From: Leptolyngbyaceae cyanobacterium CSSed165cm_216
Lineage (GTDB): Bacteria; Cyanobacteriota; Cyanobacteriia; Phormidesmidales; Phormidesmidaceae
DNA length: 9,388 nucleotides
Direction of reading: 5' to 3'
Assembly: GCA_007135385.1 (NCBI GenBank)
Contig: SLIY01000185.1
Coordinates: forward strand, 1 to 9,388
Every line of letters starts with the position of its first letter. Within the stretch, counting starts at the first letter, position 1. This document shows, piece after piece, positions 1 to 6,777 of the stretch. A model generated the notes under the pieces. It had not been told where the DNA came from. It worked only from the letters and a program-made list of their open reading frames with translations, and did no database searches. The position numbers were made by a program, and so were the translations under genes.

Positions 1-74
1 AAATTCCACTTCTGGACTTGGATAAGGTTTAATACAAAGACAGAACGATGTAGTCCTATAGGCAATGTCTGGCT

Positions 75-437
75 ATGATGCTCAAGTCTACAACCCGTCA
101 TGTTCATATCTATACCGCTACAGTGGAGAACAACGAGTTGGTCCCCAGTGACGATCTGTTGACCCTTGATGTAGACCCTGACAACGAGTTTAACTGGTCC
201 GATCAGGCTCTCCAAGACGTTTACGGCGAATTTGACCGGCTCGTGGATGCCGCTGAGGGGGAAGATCTAACCGACTACAATCTGCGGCGCATTGGTTCCG
301 ATTTAGAGCACTTCATCAAGCGACAGTTACAGGCCGGAACAATTAGCTATAACCTCAAAACCCGGGCTCTGAACTACAGTATGGGTTTGCCGCAAGTGGT
401 GACGGCTGAGTCCTCAGATGCCGCTGGCAACGAGTAA
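75..437 (+). CDS. ndhM: NAD(P)H-quinone oxidoreductase subunit M (NdhM)
   Basis: This encodes a 120-residue subunit of the cyanobacterial NDH-1 complex in the thylakoid membrane. The complex oxidises reduced ferredoxin, reduces plastoquinone, and supports cyclic electron flow, respiration and CO2 uptake. NdhM is one of the oxygenic-phototroph-specific peripheral subunits. I recognise the family by the opening LKSTTRH, the block LTLDVDPDNEFNW near residue 30, the block LTDYNLRRIGSDLEHF near residue 65, and the ending ISYNLKTRALNYSMGLPQV. The length matches the family. There is no signal peptide or membrane helix, as expected for a peripheral subunit. Two ATGs are adjacent (75 and 78); 75 is chosen because homologues usually have two residues before LKSTTRH. 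No Shine-Dalgarno sequence is visible. The acidic tail after residue 110 is variable in the family. The gene appears to be a single transcription unit, as the next gene starts 182 bases downstream. Confidence 0.95.
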   Translation: MMLKSTTRHVHIYTATVENNELVPSDDLLTLDVDPDNEFNWSDQALQDVYGEFDRLVDAAEGEDLTDYNLRRIGSDLEHFIKRQLQAGTISYNLKTRALNYSMGLPQVVTAESSDAAGNE

Positions 438-607
438 TCTATCCCAAGTCCAGAACCGGAGCTTTCCCACAGGCAAAACTCCATGTCTGGTCTGGGATTA
501 GACTTAGCGAGAACGGTGCCAGGTGCTAGGCCAACCCGAAACCGGAAATCTGCATCTGCCACGTCGTCATCCGTTAGATAGACTTGTATCTCTGGCCCTT
601 TAGTCAT
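374..607 (-). CDS. Doubtful small antisense ORF, 77 residues
   Basis: An ATG-initiated reading frame fills most of the gap between ndhM and the phosphatase gene on the opposite strand and overlaps the last 64 bases of ndhM. Its first part (MTKGPEIQVYLTDDDVADAD) looks protein-like, and codon use is not obviously bad. I recognise no family, there is no Shine-Dalgarno sequence ahead of the ATG, and the last third is simply the antisense of ndhM. It could equally be chance. It is listed because it is the only candidate for the 182-base gap. Confidence 0.2.
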   Translation of the reverse strand: MTKGPEIQVYLTDDDVADADFRFRVGLAPGTVLAKSNPRPDMEFCLWESSGSGLGIDYSLPAASEDSAVTTCGKPIL

Positions 608-619
608 GCCTGAGCGATT

Positions 620-2926
620 GTGATTCAGTGCTTCAACCCGACTTGCCAGGCGGTGGCTACTGGTTTAACCAGCCGGTGTCACGTCTGTGAAACTCCACTG
701 CTGTATCGGTTTTTACTGGCGGTGGGGCCTGATGTGGCACGGGCGAAACCCGGTAGCCTGATTGCTGGTCGCTACCAAGTCTTATCTGATCAGATTTGGC
801 TCGATATTCAGCCCTATGGGTCGGTCCCTACCCTAGATCAAATTCCGCCATTTTTGCTGCCTTATTTGCGGCTGTCGGAATTGGCTCAGCACATGCCCCG
901 GCCTTACGTTTATCTCGCTTCTGACGAGAGTGGCATGTCCAATCCGGTGTTGTTGCTGGATGCGGCACCCCTGGGGGTAACGGTAGACGATCGCGACCAA
1001 ATTAAGCCTTACCTGCTGCCTTCCCTGGCGGACTGGTGGTCTCAGGGGACCGCCCTGCAACAATTGCATTGGCTACGCCAAGTGGCCGCCCTGTGGACAC
1101 CCCTCAGCCAAGAACAGGTGGCGGCGACGCTGCTGGATCTAGACCAACTGCGGGTGGATCAGGCGGTGTTGCGATTAACCACTCTGACCGCTGATGGCGA
1201 TCACCCCAAGGCGGCCACTTTAGCCCAACTAGGGCAACAATGGCAGCCCTTGGTCCCCACTGCCCAGCCGCCGGTTCGGGCTTACCTGGACTGGGTCACC
1301 CAGGCCTTGACCCAGGGGGCCATTTCCGCTGGCACCGAGCTAGCGGCTGAGCTCGATCAAGCGATTCAAACCTTGGGGCAGGGGCTGAAGCTGGCCATAG
1401 ACTGGGTGGCCTACACGGACCAAGGCCCAGCCCGCGATCGCAACGAAGATGCCTGTTACCCCGATGCCCAAGTCCAGCAGCAGGTGATTGCTGGCACCTC
1501 CGGGCCCCATGCCCTGCCCCTGCTACTCGTCTGTGATGGCATTGGCGGCCATGAGCAGGGCAAAGTCGCCTCAGACATGGCCATTCGACGCCTGAAGGAA
1601 GAGCTCCAGCCCCTAGGGGAACAGCCCAACCTCAGCCCAGATGTGGTCAGCCAACGATTCAAACAGGCGTTGGCCTCGGTGAACGATGCGATCGTCAGCC
1701 GTAATAATCAAGAGCAGCGATCGGCTCGGGCCCGCATGGGGACAACTGTCGTGGCGGCTCTGGTGCATTTTCCCTATGTCTCCATTGCCCATTTGGGCGA
1801 TAGTCGAGCTTATCGCATCAGCCCTAAGACCTGTACTCAAATCACCCTGGATGATGATGTGGCCTCCCGAGAAGCCCATCTCGGTTATGCCCTTTACTCT
1901 GAAGCGGTACACATGCCTGGGGGCGGTGCCCTGATCCAGGCTTTGGGGATTAGCGACTCGGGCTACCTTTACCCCACGGTGCAACATTTGTTGATTGACG
2001 ATCCGAGCGTCCTGCTACTGTGTTCAGACGGGCTATGCGACTACGATCGCGTCGACGCGCTATGGCGCCATACCGTCCAGCCTTTGACCAGGGGGCATGG
2101 TCCGATTCAGTCCGTCGCCCAAACCTTAATTCATGAGGCTAACCGACTGAATGGTCACGATAATGTCACCGTCGGGCTGATGCGGTTTATCCCTCAAGTC
2201 GCCCCCCTGACCCCCCTGCCAGGGGCTAGATTACGAGCCGCTGGGGCAAGCCGAACCGCCAATTCCCCGATCGCGGTGACGGCTCAGCCCACCTCTGTTC
2301 CTACCGCGATCGGGGCCACTACGAACGCCTCCCCTAAGCGCTTGCCCTGGGCTACCCTGGGGGTAGTCAGCCTGGCCGCTTTACTGACCGCTGGAAGTGC
2401 AGCCTGGTTCTACCACCAGCGACAACTCGCACCAGCCGCTCTCCAGCCCGTGACCCGATCTTGGCCGTTGGCCAGCCTTGCCGGGGATGAGCTACCGGCA
2501 AACGCTATGGCTATCACCGCTGACGTGGTAGTGGGCTCATTTTGGCAGATTGGATCAGGCCTTGCCCCAGCGGATGCCAGCAACCCTCTGCGGTTGACAA
2601 CGGCAGTTAATCGGGCCGACATGGATGACGGGCGGGTGGTGGCTACTGGCAGCATTGTCAACGTTACCAGTCGGCAAACCACCGCTGACGGCAGCCGCTG
2701 GGTGCGGCTACAGGTGTGTTCCATTCCATCTGGGGCATCCTTAGACCAAGTCCCTACCGAATCTGGTCTACCTCCAGCGGGTGATCCATCTCCGGATGCT
2801 CCAGACTTGGAACAGCAGTTGGCGTCACCAGGGCAACAGGGTTGGGCTAGGGTTAGCCATCTCTATCGCACTGCTTCTGCCCTGGAATCCGTTACCCTGT
2901 CCCAGGGGGAAGCCTGTAGGTTTTAG
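620..2926 (+). CDS. Membrane-anchored PP2C-type Ser/Thr phosphatase with zinc ribbon and kinase-like region
   Basis: This 768-residue multidomain protein phosphatase should remove phosphate from Ser/Thr residues of partner proteins in a metal-dependent way. Order of parts: a CX4C-X10-CX2C zinc ribbon (C4, C9, C20, C23); residues about 45-255, which look like a degenerate protein kinase fold (GRYQVL-like start, LPSLADW and LRQVAALW helices, no catalytic HRD or DFG motif); a PP2C domain, about 260-525; a low-complexity Ala/Pro linker; one membrane helix, about 577-597; and an outer tail ending in an SH3-like module, about 660-760. PP2C metal and phosphate motifs are intact: RNED at 274-277, DGIGGH from D306, GDSRAY with D394, SDG with D470, and HDN with D514. 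The GTG start at 620 is supported because it keeps the zinc ribbon and because a TGA lies just upstream in frame. The architecture resembles a family of four-cysteine PP2C proteins I know from cyanobacteria. The CHAT-FHA gene follows 43 bases downstream and is a likely partner or target. Confidence 0.9.
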   Translation: MIQCFNPTCQAVATGLTSRCHVCETPLLYRFLLAVGPDVARAKPGSLIAGRYQVLSDQIWLDIQPYGSVPTLDQIPPFLLPYLRLSELAQHMPRPYVYLASDESGMSNPVLLLDAAPLGVTVDDRDQIKPYLLPSLADWWSQGTALQQLHWLRQVAALWTPLSQEQVAATLLDLDQLRVDQAVLRLTTLTADGDHPKAATLAQLGQQWQPLVPTAQPPVRAYLDWVTQALTQGAISAGTELAAELDQAIQTLGQGLKLAIDWVAYTDQGPARDRNEDACYPDAQVQQQVIAGTSGPHALPLLLVCDGIGGHEQGKVASDMAIRRLKEELQPLGEQPNLSPDVVSQRFKQALASVNDAIVSRNNQEQRSARARMGTTVVAALVHFPYVSIAHLGDSRAYRISPKTCTQITLDDDVASREAHLGYALYSEAVHMPGGGALIQALGISDSGYLYPTVQHLLIDDPSVLLLCSDGLCDYDRVDALWRHTVQPLTRGHGPIQSVAQTLIHEANRLNGHDNVTVGLMRFIPQVAPLTPLPGARLRAAGASRTANSPIAVTAQPTSVPTAIGATTNASPKRLPWATLGVVSLAALLTAGSAAWFYHQRQLAPAALQPVTRSWPLASLAGDELPANAMAITADVVVGSFWQIGSGLAPADASNPLRLTTAVNRADMDDGRVVATGSIVNVTSRQTTADGSRWVRLQVCSIPSGASLDQVPTESGLPPAGDPSPDAPDLEQQLASPGQQGWARVSHLYRTASALESVTLSQGEACRF
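1434..1441. repeat. HIP1 octamer GCGATCGC (first of six)
   Basis: Exact palindromic HIP1 copies occur at 1434, 5289, 5791, 6164, 7636 and 9036, all inside coding regions. The element is highly overrepresented in many cyanobacterial genomes and has no agreed function. Six in 9.4 kb is far above the chance rate of about one per 65 kb. Confidence 0.85.
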
Positions 2927-2969
2927 CCAATCTGCCTCCCTTGCTAGGCTTAGTCCTGATCACTGTCTT

Positions 2970-4586
2970 ATGTTTTCGTCTAACTCCCTGACCTTATGCC
3001 TAGCTGTGGAACGCCTTTCGGGGTCGAGTGCTAATCACTACGCCATTTGGGTATTAGACAGCCCTTTCCCTGGTGGGGCAGCCCACCACGATCGCCTCTG
3101 GGATGAGCCAATGGCCCAGCTTTGGAGTAGTTGGCAGCAGTTTTTCTCCCTGCGGGAACTGCCCTGCGTCCCCCATGTGCCTTCCGCCTTTGTGCCCCAG
3201 TTTCACCTAGATGATCTGCTGAATCAGGTGTCTCCCTCCTCCTCTCAAGCGGGGGGCTACACGGGGCGGTTGATGCAGGGACTGGGCATTAGCCTATGGG
3301 AATGGCTGTTTGATGGCCCGATTCGTCAGACCCTCGATCGCAGTCAAGGTATTGCCATTGGCCAAAATCGTCCGTTGAAGCTGCGGTTAGACATTCGGGC
3401 GCCGGAGCTGATTAGCTTGCCCTGGGAAATTATGCAGCCCCAGCCTGGACGACCGGCCCTGGCCCTGGGGCCTCAGATTTTGTTAAGTCGCACCACCGAT
3501 GCTGTGGATCCCCTGCCCCTTAACGAATTGGATACATCCCTTCGGGTTTTGCTGGTGTTGGGACAAGATAGCAGTAGCACAGGGCCTGGGGGTGAGCTCC
3601 AGTTGGCCCAAGAGGCGGCGGTGCTCAAGGATTTACTAGAACTGAGTGCCTCTCGCCTGACCCCTCGCCTGGGTAGCCCAGCCCCCTGCCAAGTGCAGAC
3701 CTTAGTGGAACCGGATCCTAAAACCCTCGTCACCACTTTGGAAACGGGGGGATTTAACGTCTTTTTTTACGGCGGGCACGGGGTGCCAGCTCCCGATGGC
3801 GGCCTACTGTTTTTGCAATCAGGGGTAACCCTCAGCGGCATTGAACTGGCCCAAGCACTCTCCTGTAATGGCATTCGTTTAGCCGTTTTTAACACGTGCT
3901 GGGGGGCTCAACCTGACCAGCAGGGACAAGGGGTAATTTCTCGCAGTAGCTTAGCTGAGGTGTTGCTCCACCATGGGGTGCCAGCGGTGCTAGCCATGCG
4001 TGACTCCATTGCTGATGAAGAGGCCCTGAGTTTTATTCAGGTCTTGGCCCAGGGATTAGCCGAACGGCAGCCCATCGACCAAGCGATGGCTCGGGCTCGG
4101 CAGCACCTGCTGACGGTGTATCGGTTTAACCATCCAGCCTGGACGTTGCCGGTGCTCTACCTACATCCCCAGTTTAATGGTCATTTGTTGCGCCTACCGG
4201 CCCAGGAGGTGACCCAGATCCCAGGGCATGACCTGCCGCCAGCAGAGGTGGCGGTGTTGCGCTCGGTAGAGCCCCCCCCCCGATCAGGCCGATTGTGTGG
4301 TGGCCTGATGCGGGTCGGGCGACTGCCCGACAATGACTTGGTTATTTTGGAACCTTGGGTCTCGGGGCAGCATGCCGAAATCTTTTGCCGCAATCTGTTT
4401 GGGCCTGATGGTAACGAGCCCTGCTATTACCTGCGGGATATTTCCCGCAATGGGTCCCATTATTTTGATGGCCACACGTGGCAACATATCCATCGTCAGG
4501 AGGTGCCCTTAGTCCTAGGGACCTTGGTACGATTCGGGAGTCTGGAAGGTCAGTTGATGGAATTTACCCTGGAGGGTAATGCTTAA
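2970..4586 (+). CDS. CHAT-domain caspase-like protease with C-terminal FHA domain
   Basis: This 538-residue protein combines a CHAT peptidase-like domain (caspase-related clan CD fold) with a phosphothreonine-binding FHA domain. The CHAT region is about residues 130-400. It has the LPWE motif at 150-153, the catalytic His in GGHG (H270), the catalytic Cys in NTCWG (C310), and the closing LPVLYL strand near 393, so it is predicted to be active. A linker of about 45 residues leads to the FHA domain (about 446-538), with GR at 450-451, N455, S465, H468 and D490-SRNG-495 all present. Residues 1-130 are a family-typical region of unknown role. There is no signal peptide or membrane helix, so it is likely cytoplasmic. 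The reading frame stays open upstream to 2781, but that part overlaps the phosphatase gene; the ATG at 2970 gives a sensible N-terminus, although no Shine-Dalgarno sequence is visible. It probably shares a transcript with the phosphatase. Substrate unknown. Confidence 0.88.
   Translation: MFSSNSLTLCLAVERLSGSSANHYAIWVLDSPFPGGAAHHDRLWDEPMAQLWSSWQQFFSLRELPCVPHVPSAFVPQFHLDDLLNQVSPSSSQAGGYTGRLMQGLGISLWEWLFDGPIRQTLDRSQGIAIGQNRPLKLRLDIRAPELISLPWEIMQPQPGRPALALGPQILLSRTTDAVDPLPLNELDTSLRVLLVLGQDSSSTGPGGELQLAQEAAVLKDLLELSASRLTPRLGSPAPCQVQTLVEPDPKTLVTTLETGGFNVFFYGGHGVPAPDGGLLFLQSGVTLSGIELAQALSCNGIRLAVFNTCWGAQPDQQGQGVISRSSLAEVLLHHGVPAVLAMRDSIADEEALSFIQVLAQGLAERQPIDQAMARARQHLLTVYRFNHPAWTLPVLYLHPQFNGHLLRLPAQEVTQIPGHDLPPAEVAVLRSVEPPPRSGRLCGGLMRVGRLPDNDLVILEPWVSGQHAEIFCRNLFGPDGNEPCYYLRDISRNGSHYFDGHTWQHIHRQEVPLVLGTLVRFGSLEGQLMEFTLEGNA
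4272..4281 (+). repeat. Run of ten C in the CHAT-FHA linker
   Basis: A homopolymer of ten C (codons GAG-CCC-CCC-CCC-CGA) lies in the linker between the CHAT and FHA domains. A one-base slip would leave the protease domain intact and remove the FHA domain. It may also be a sequencing-error hot spot, but the present length keeps the frame open. Confidence 0.7.
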
Positions 4587-4709
4587 TCGTCAAGGCTGTG
4601 CTACGTAGTTGTACTGAATCGTGCCTGACTTACGGAATTGTAGCGAGCGATGCTGTAGCGTTTATTATCAACCTGATTACCATCCAGTGCATCGTTCATA
4701 GATAATCCC

Positions 4710-5333
4710 ATGACCCAGCCATCCTCGTCTTCTAACCCCCCCTCTACCCCTGCTAATCGTCCTATGGCCGCTGATCACGATTTTGTCTCCCATCTGTTCA
4801 CCCTTGATGGGCCTTACCCTTGGGATAGGGATAGCTCAGAGGCTGAAGTGTATCTCACATCGCTCGATACCGCTGCCAATGACCTGCTGAATCATCCCAC
4901 AATCGATGACACCCTTAGTACTGGGTGGGCTACTTGGTCTGAACAGATCGAAGCTCAGTGGCATGCTGGTACGACCTCATCATCTACGTCACTGCTGGCT
5001 CGCCTCAACCAGCAGTTCCAAGAGCGGGTGCCCGCCAGCCTGCTGCAAACAATCGCGACAACGGCCAGTCACCTCGCCCGCAGTGGTCGCCCTTTGATTG
5101 AGCAATTGGTTGACTGTGTCAACGACGCCCTACCGGGGTGGGAAAGCGATGACCTGGCGGTATTAGCTCGCCCGTTGGCCTACTCATTGCGGGATGGTCG
5201 CCGTGAAATTCTGGCCCTCAACCTCCGCTCTATTTCTCAGGCCGACTGGAATACCCTTTCCGATATTGAGCAAGCCCGATTAAGTTTAGCGATCGCCTCC
5301 GTTGCCCTTAAGGCGGCTGAACAAGAAAATTAG
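4710..5333 (+). CDS. Conserved-looking cyanobacterial protein of unknown function, 207 residues
   Basis: I do not recognise a named domain. The protein has a Ser/Pro-rich, probably disordered first 20 residues, an acidic stretch with an aromatic PYPWDRD segment near residue 35, and a largely helical remainder. The C-terminal half carries blocks such as LIEQLVDCVNDALPGW, LAVLARPLAYSLRDG and LSDIEQARLSLAIASVAL. These feel familiar from cyanobacterial hypothetical proteins, but I cannot name the family. It has no signal peptide, no membrane helix and a single cysteine. The coding potential is good: 207 codons, an ATG start, the same G+C and codon style as its neighbours, and a HIP1 site inside. 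It starts 123 bases after the CHAT-FHA gene on the same strand, so it may be the third gene of that block, perhaps an adaptor or substrate. A promoter of its own in the gap is also possible. Confidence 0.75.
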   Translation: MTQPSSSSNPPSTPANRPMAADHDFVSHLFTLDGPYPWDRDSSEAEVYLTSLDTAANDLLNHPTIDDTLSTGWATWSEQIEAQWHAGTTSSSTSLLARLNQQFQERVPASLLQTIATTASHLARSGRPLIEQLVDCVNDALPGWESDDLAVLARPLAYSLRDGRREILALNLRSISQADWNTLSDIEQARLSLAIASVALKAAEQEN

Positions 5334-5571
5334 ACGAACGCTGGCTTTTGGTCGTGTTTTCTAGTCCATGGCATTAGTGTTGGCTATTTGACCTGCCCAT
5401 GGCTTTTCCCTAAACCAATGGGATCAACGCCTTGCCTCATTTGCCCTTGCAGGTCGCTGTGTCGCTGGCTACACAGAGCCAGCTTTTCTATAAAGATCTG
5501 GTCATGCCCCACTGACATCCTCTGAACGGCAAAGCAATGATGGATAGTAATGTCCCTGTTTGACCCTGCCT
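5334..5571. other. Noncoding gap of 238 bases
   Basis: Apart from the hairpin near 5464-5487, this gap holds two copies of the palindromic heptamer CCATGGC (5366 and 5397) and a TATAAA hexamer at 5489-5494. The hexamer could be a -10 box for the TPR gene, but no convincing -35 box lies at the right spacing. No open reading frame of note and no RNA gene is visible. Confidence 0.4.
5464..5487 (+). terminator. Candidate intrinsic terminator after the 207-residue gene
   Basis: A perfect 7-bp stem GCTGGCT / AGCCAGC with a 6-base loop (ACACAG) is followed directly by TTTT. It lies 130 bases past the stop of the upstream gene and about 85 bases before the TPR gene, so it would separate the signalling block from the TPR gene. 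The T-run is short, and cyanobacteria use intrinsic terminators less strictly than enterobacteria, so this is moderate evidence. Confidence 0.5.
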
Positions 5572-6777
5572 ATGCCCTCTTCTATGCCCCGTTGGTTTTA
5601 TCGGCAGCAGGCTCGCTACGGCTATCGGCGGGCCTTAGTCCAACTGAGAAAAGGTAACTTAGATCAGGCCCTAGACTCCCTGTCCAGAGCCCTGAGTCAC
5701 TATCCATGCCCAGCGCAGATTCATGTTGAATTAGGGATTGTCCATTGGCAGAGGGGGCAGATTGAAGCGGCGATCGTGGCCTTTAGTGAGGCGATCGCCC
5801 TTGACCCCACCCAGGTTAGAGCCTACGGTAACCGAGGCCTACTGTACTCGCTGCAGGGGCAATTAGCCGCCGCCCTAGCCGATTGGCAGCAAGCTCTCAA
5901 GCATCAACCGGACCATCCCCTGATTCACTACAACCGAGGGCTGTTGTACCTCCAGCAAGAAGACTATGCGGCGGCCCTAGCTGATTTCGACCAGGCCATT
6001 GCCGCTAACCCTAACCGGGCCGAAGCTTACCTGCATCGGGGCAATGTCTATGACCAGTTAGGACGCCAGGCGGAAGCCGCCCGAGATTGGGAACTGGCCC
6101 TGTGCAACGACCTTAACCTAGGGCAGGCCAGGCTGAAGTTAGACCAGGCGCTGCAAGCAAGCTGCGATCGCGTCCTGGCCGAGAAGCTGCAAGTGGCCCT
6201 GAATCTAGACCAGATTACGGTGACCGCCCGGCAGCAAGCCAATGAACTCACCATCGAACTCTCCCGTCCTGTAGGGGTAGGGATTAACTATTTCACGCTG
6301 CCCGATCAGATCCGACAGGTATTAATCAGCTGGCAATCCCTTAACTTGAAAACATTTCAGCTCATCGCTCGAGTTGGTGGCGCTGATCAACGCCCTGGGG
6401 TGATGGAATGGCAAGGGCGATACGTTGTGTTTCAGGGGCAGTCCTGCCCTACAGTTCAGTGGCATCGGGTGCTGCTCACGGCCTTTGTGATCTTTCCACC
6501 CCTGGGAATTCCGGCCTTGGTTTACGCCATCAACCTGAAACAAGCCTACCAGCGAGGGGACTACCTGACGGCTGTGCAGGCCTCGAAAACCATCAGGGCC
6601 CTATGCCGTGCCGGTGGGGCCATCTCCCTGACCTTGGTCACCCTGGTAGCAGGGTACTGGGGATACCAGCAGCTCCATGAAACCAGGGTCAAAGACTTGC
6701 CCTCCCAGGCGCACCTAAACCCTTCCCCTATCGGTCCTGCTCCTAAACAACCGCCTCTGAGTGAGCTTGATGATTAG
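5572..6777 (+). CDS. TPR protein with C-terminal CD225/dispanin-like membrane domain
   Basis: This 401-residue protein has about five tandem 34-residue tetratricopeptide repeats in residues 14-182. The typical G-Y-A-x-A-DP/NP pattern is clear, for example RGLLYLQQEDYAAALADF. The repeats should form a helical protein-binding surface. Residues about 195-290 form a small mixed alpha/beta region that I cannot name with certainty. Residues about 299-370 resemble the CD225/dispanin domain: a first hydrophobic helix with FPPLGIPALVYA, a polar loop with Y-x-x-GD-x-x-x-A (G329, D330, A334) then an A-S-K pattern, and a second helix, about 348-368. The tail is Pro-rich. The frame opens at a TTG at 5560; the ATG at 5572 is preferred, and the ATG at 5584 is also possible. 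No Shine-Dalgarno sequence is seen. The last 35 bases overlap the convergent phosphoribosyltransferase gene. It is likely a membrane-bound scaffold or adaptor; its partner is unknown. Confidence 0.85.
   Translation: MPSSMPRWFYRQQARYGYRRALVQLRKGNLDQALDSLSRALSHYPCPAQIHVELGIVHWQRGQIEAAIVAFSEAIALDPTQVRAYGNRGLLYSLQGQLAAALADWQQALKHQPDHPLIHYNRGLLYLQQEDYAAALADFDQAIAANPNRAEAYLHRGNVYDQLGRQAEAARDWELALCNDLNLGQARLKLDQALQASCDRVLAEKLQVALNLDQITVTARQQANELTIELSRPVGVGINYFTLPDQIRQVLISWQSLNLKTFQLIARVGGADQRPGVMEWQGRYVVFQGQSCPTVQWHRVLLTAFVIFPPLGIPALVYAINLKQAYQRGDYLTAVQASKTIRALCRAGGAISLTLVTLVAGYWGYQQLHETRVKDLPSQAHLNPSPIGPAPKQPPLSELDD

Noticed and set aside
1..74. Promoter hexamers upstream of ndhM (TAATAC at 30, TATAGG at 57)
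   Set aside because: Neither has an acceptable -35 box at normal spacing, and the window edge cuts the region.
1613..1987. 124-codon minus-strand frame inside the phosphatase gene (others at 2410-2724, 833-1069 and 1456-1662)
   Set aside because: They lie opposite conserved phosphatase coding sequence and encode no recognisable protein; they are shadows.
2202..2217. Two runs of six C in tandem (CCCCCCTGA then CCCCCCTGC)
   Set aside because: Codes for a Pro/Leu/Thr linker after the PP2C domain; a short low-complexity stretch in keeping with a linker.
2781..2969. Upstream extension of the CHAT-FHA reading frame by 63 codons
   Set aside because: It overlaps the well-supported C-terminus of the phosphatase in another frame and gives no recognisable domain; the ATG at 2970 gives the sensible N-terminus.
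4601..4608. Palindrome CTACGTAG after the CHAT-FHA gene
   Set aside because: Eight bases with no loop and no T-run; too short to support an operator or a terminator.
5366..5403. Two copies of CCATGGC, 31 bases apart
   Set aside because: Short palindromic heptamers likely by chance; no spacing or context linking them to a known regulator.
5560..5571. TTG start four codons before the chosen start of the TPR gene
   Set aside because: Two in-frame ATGs follow at 5572 and 5584, and no ribosome-binding site favours the TTG.
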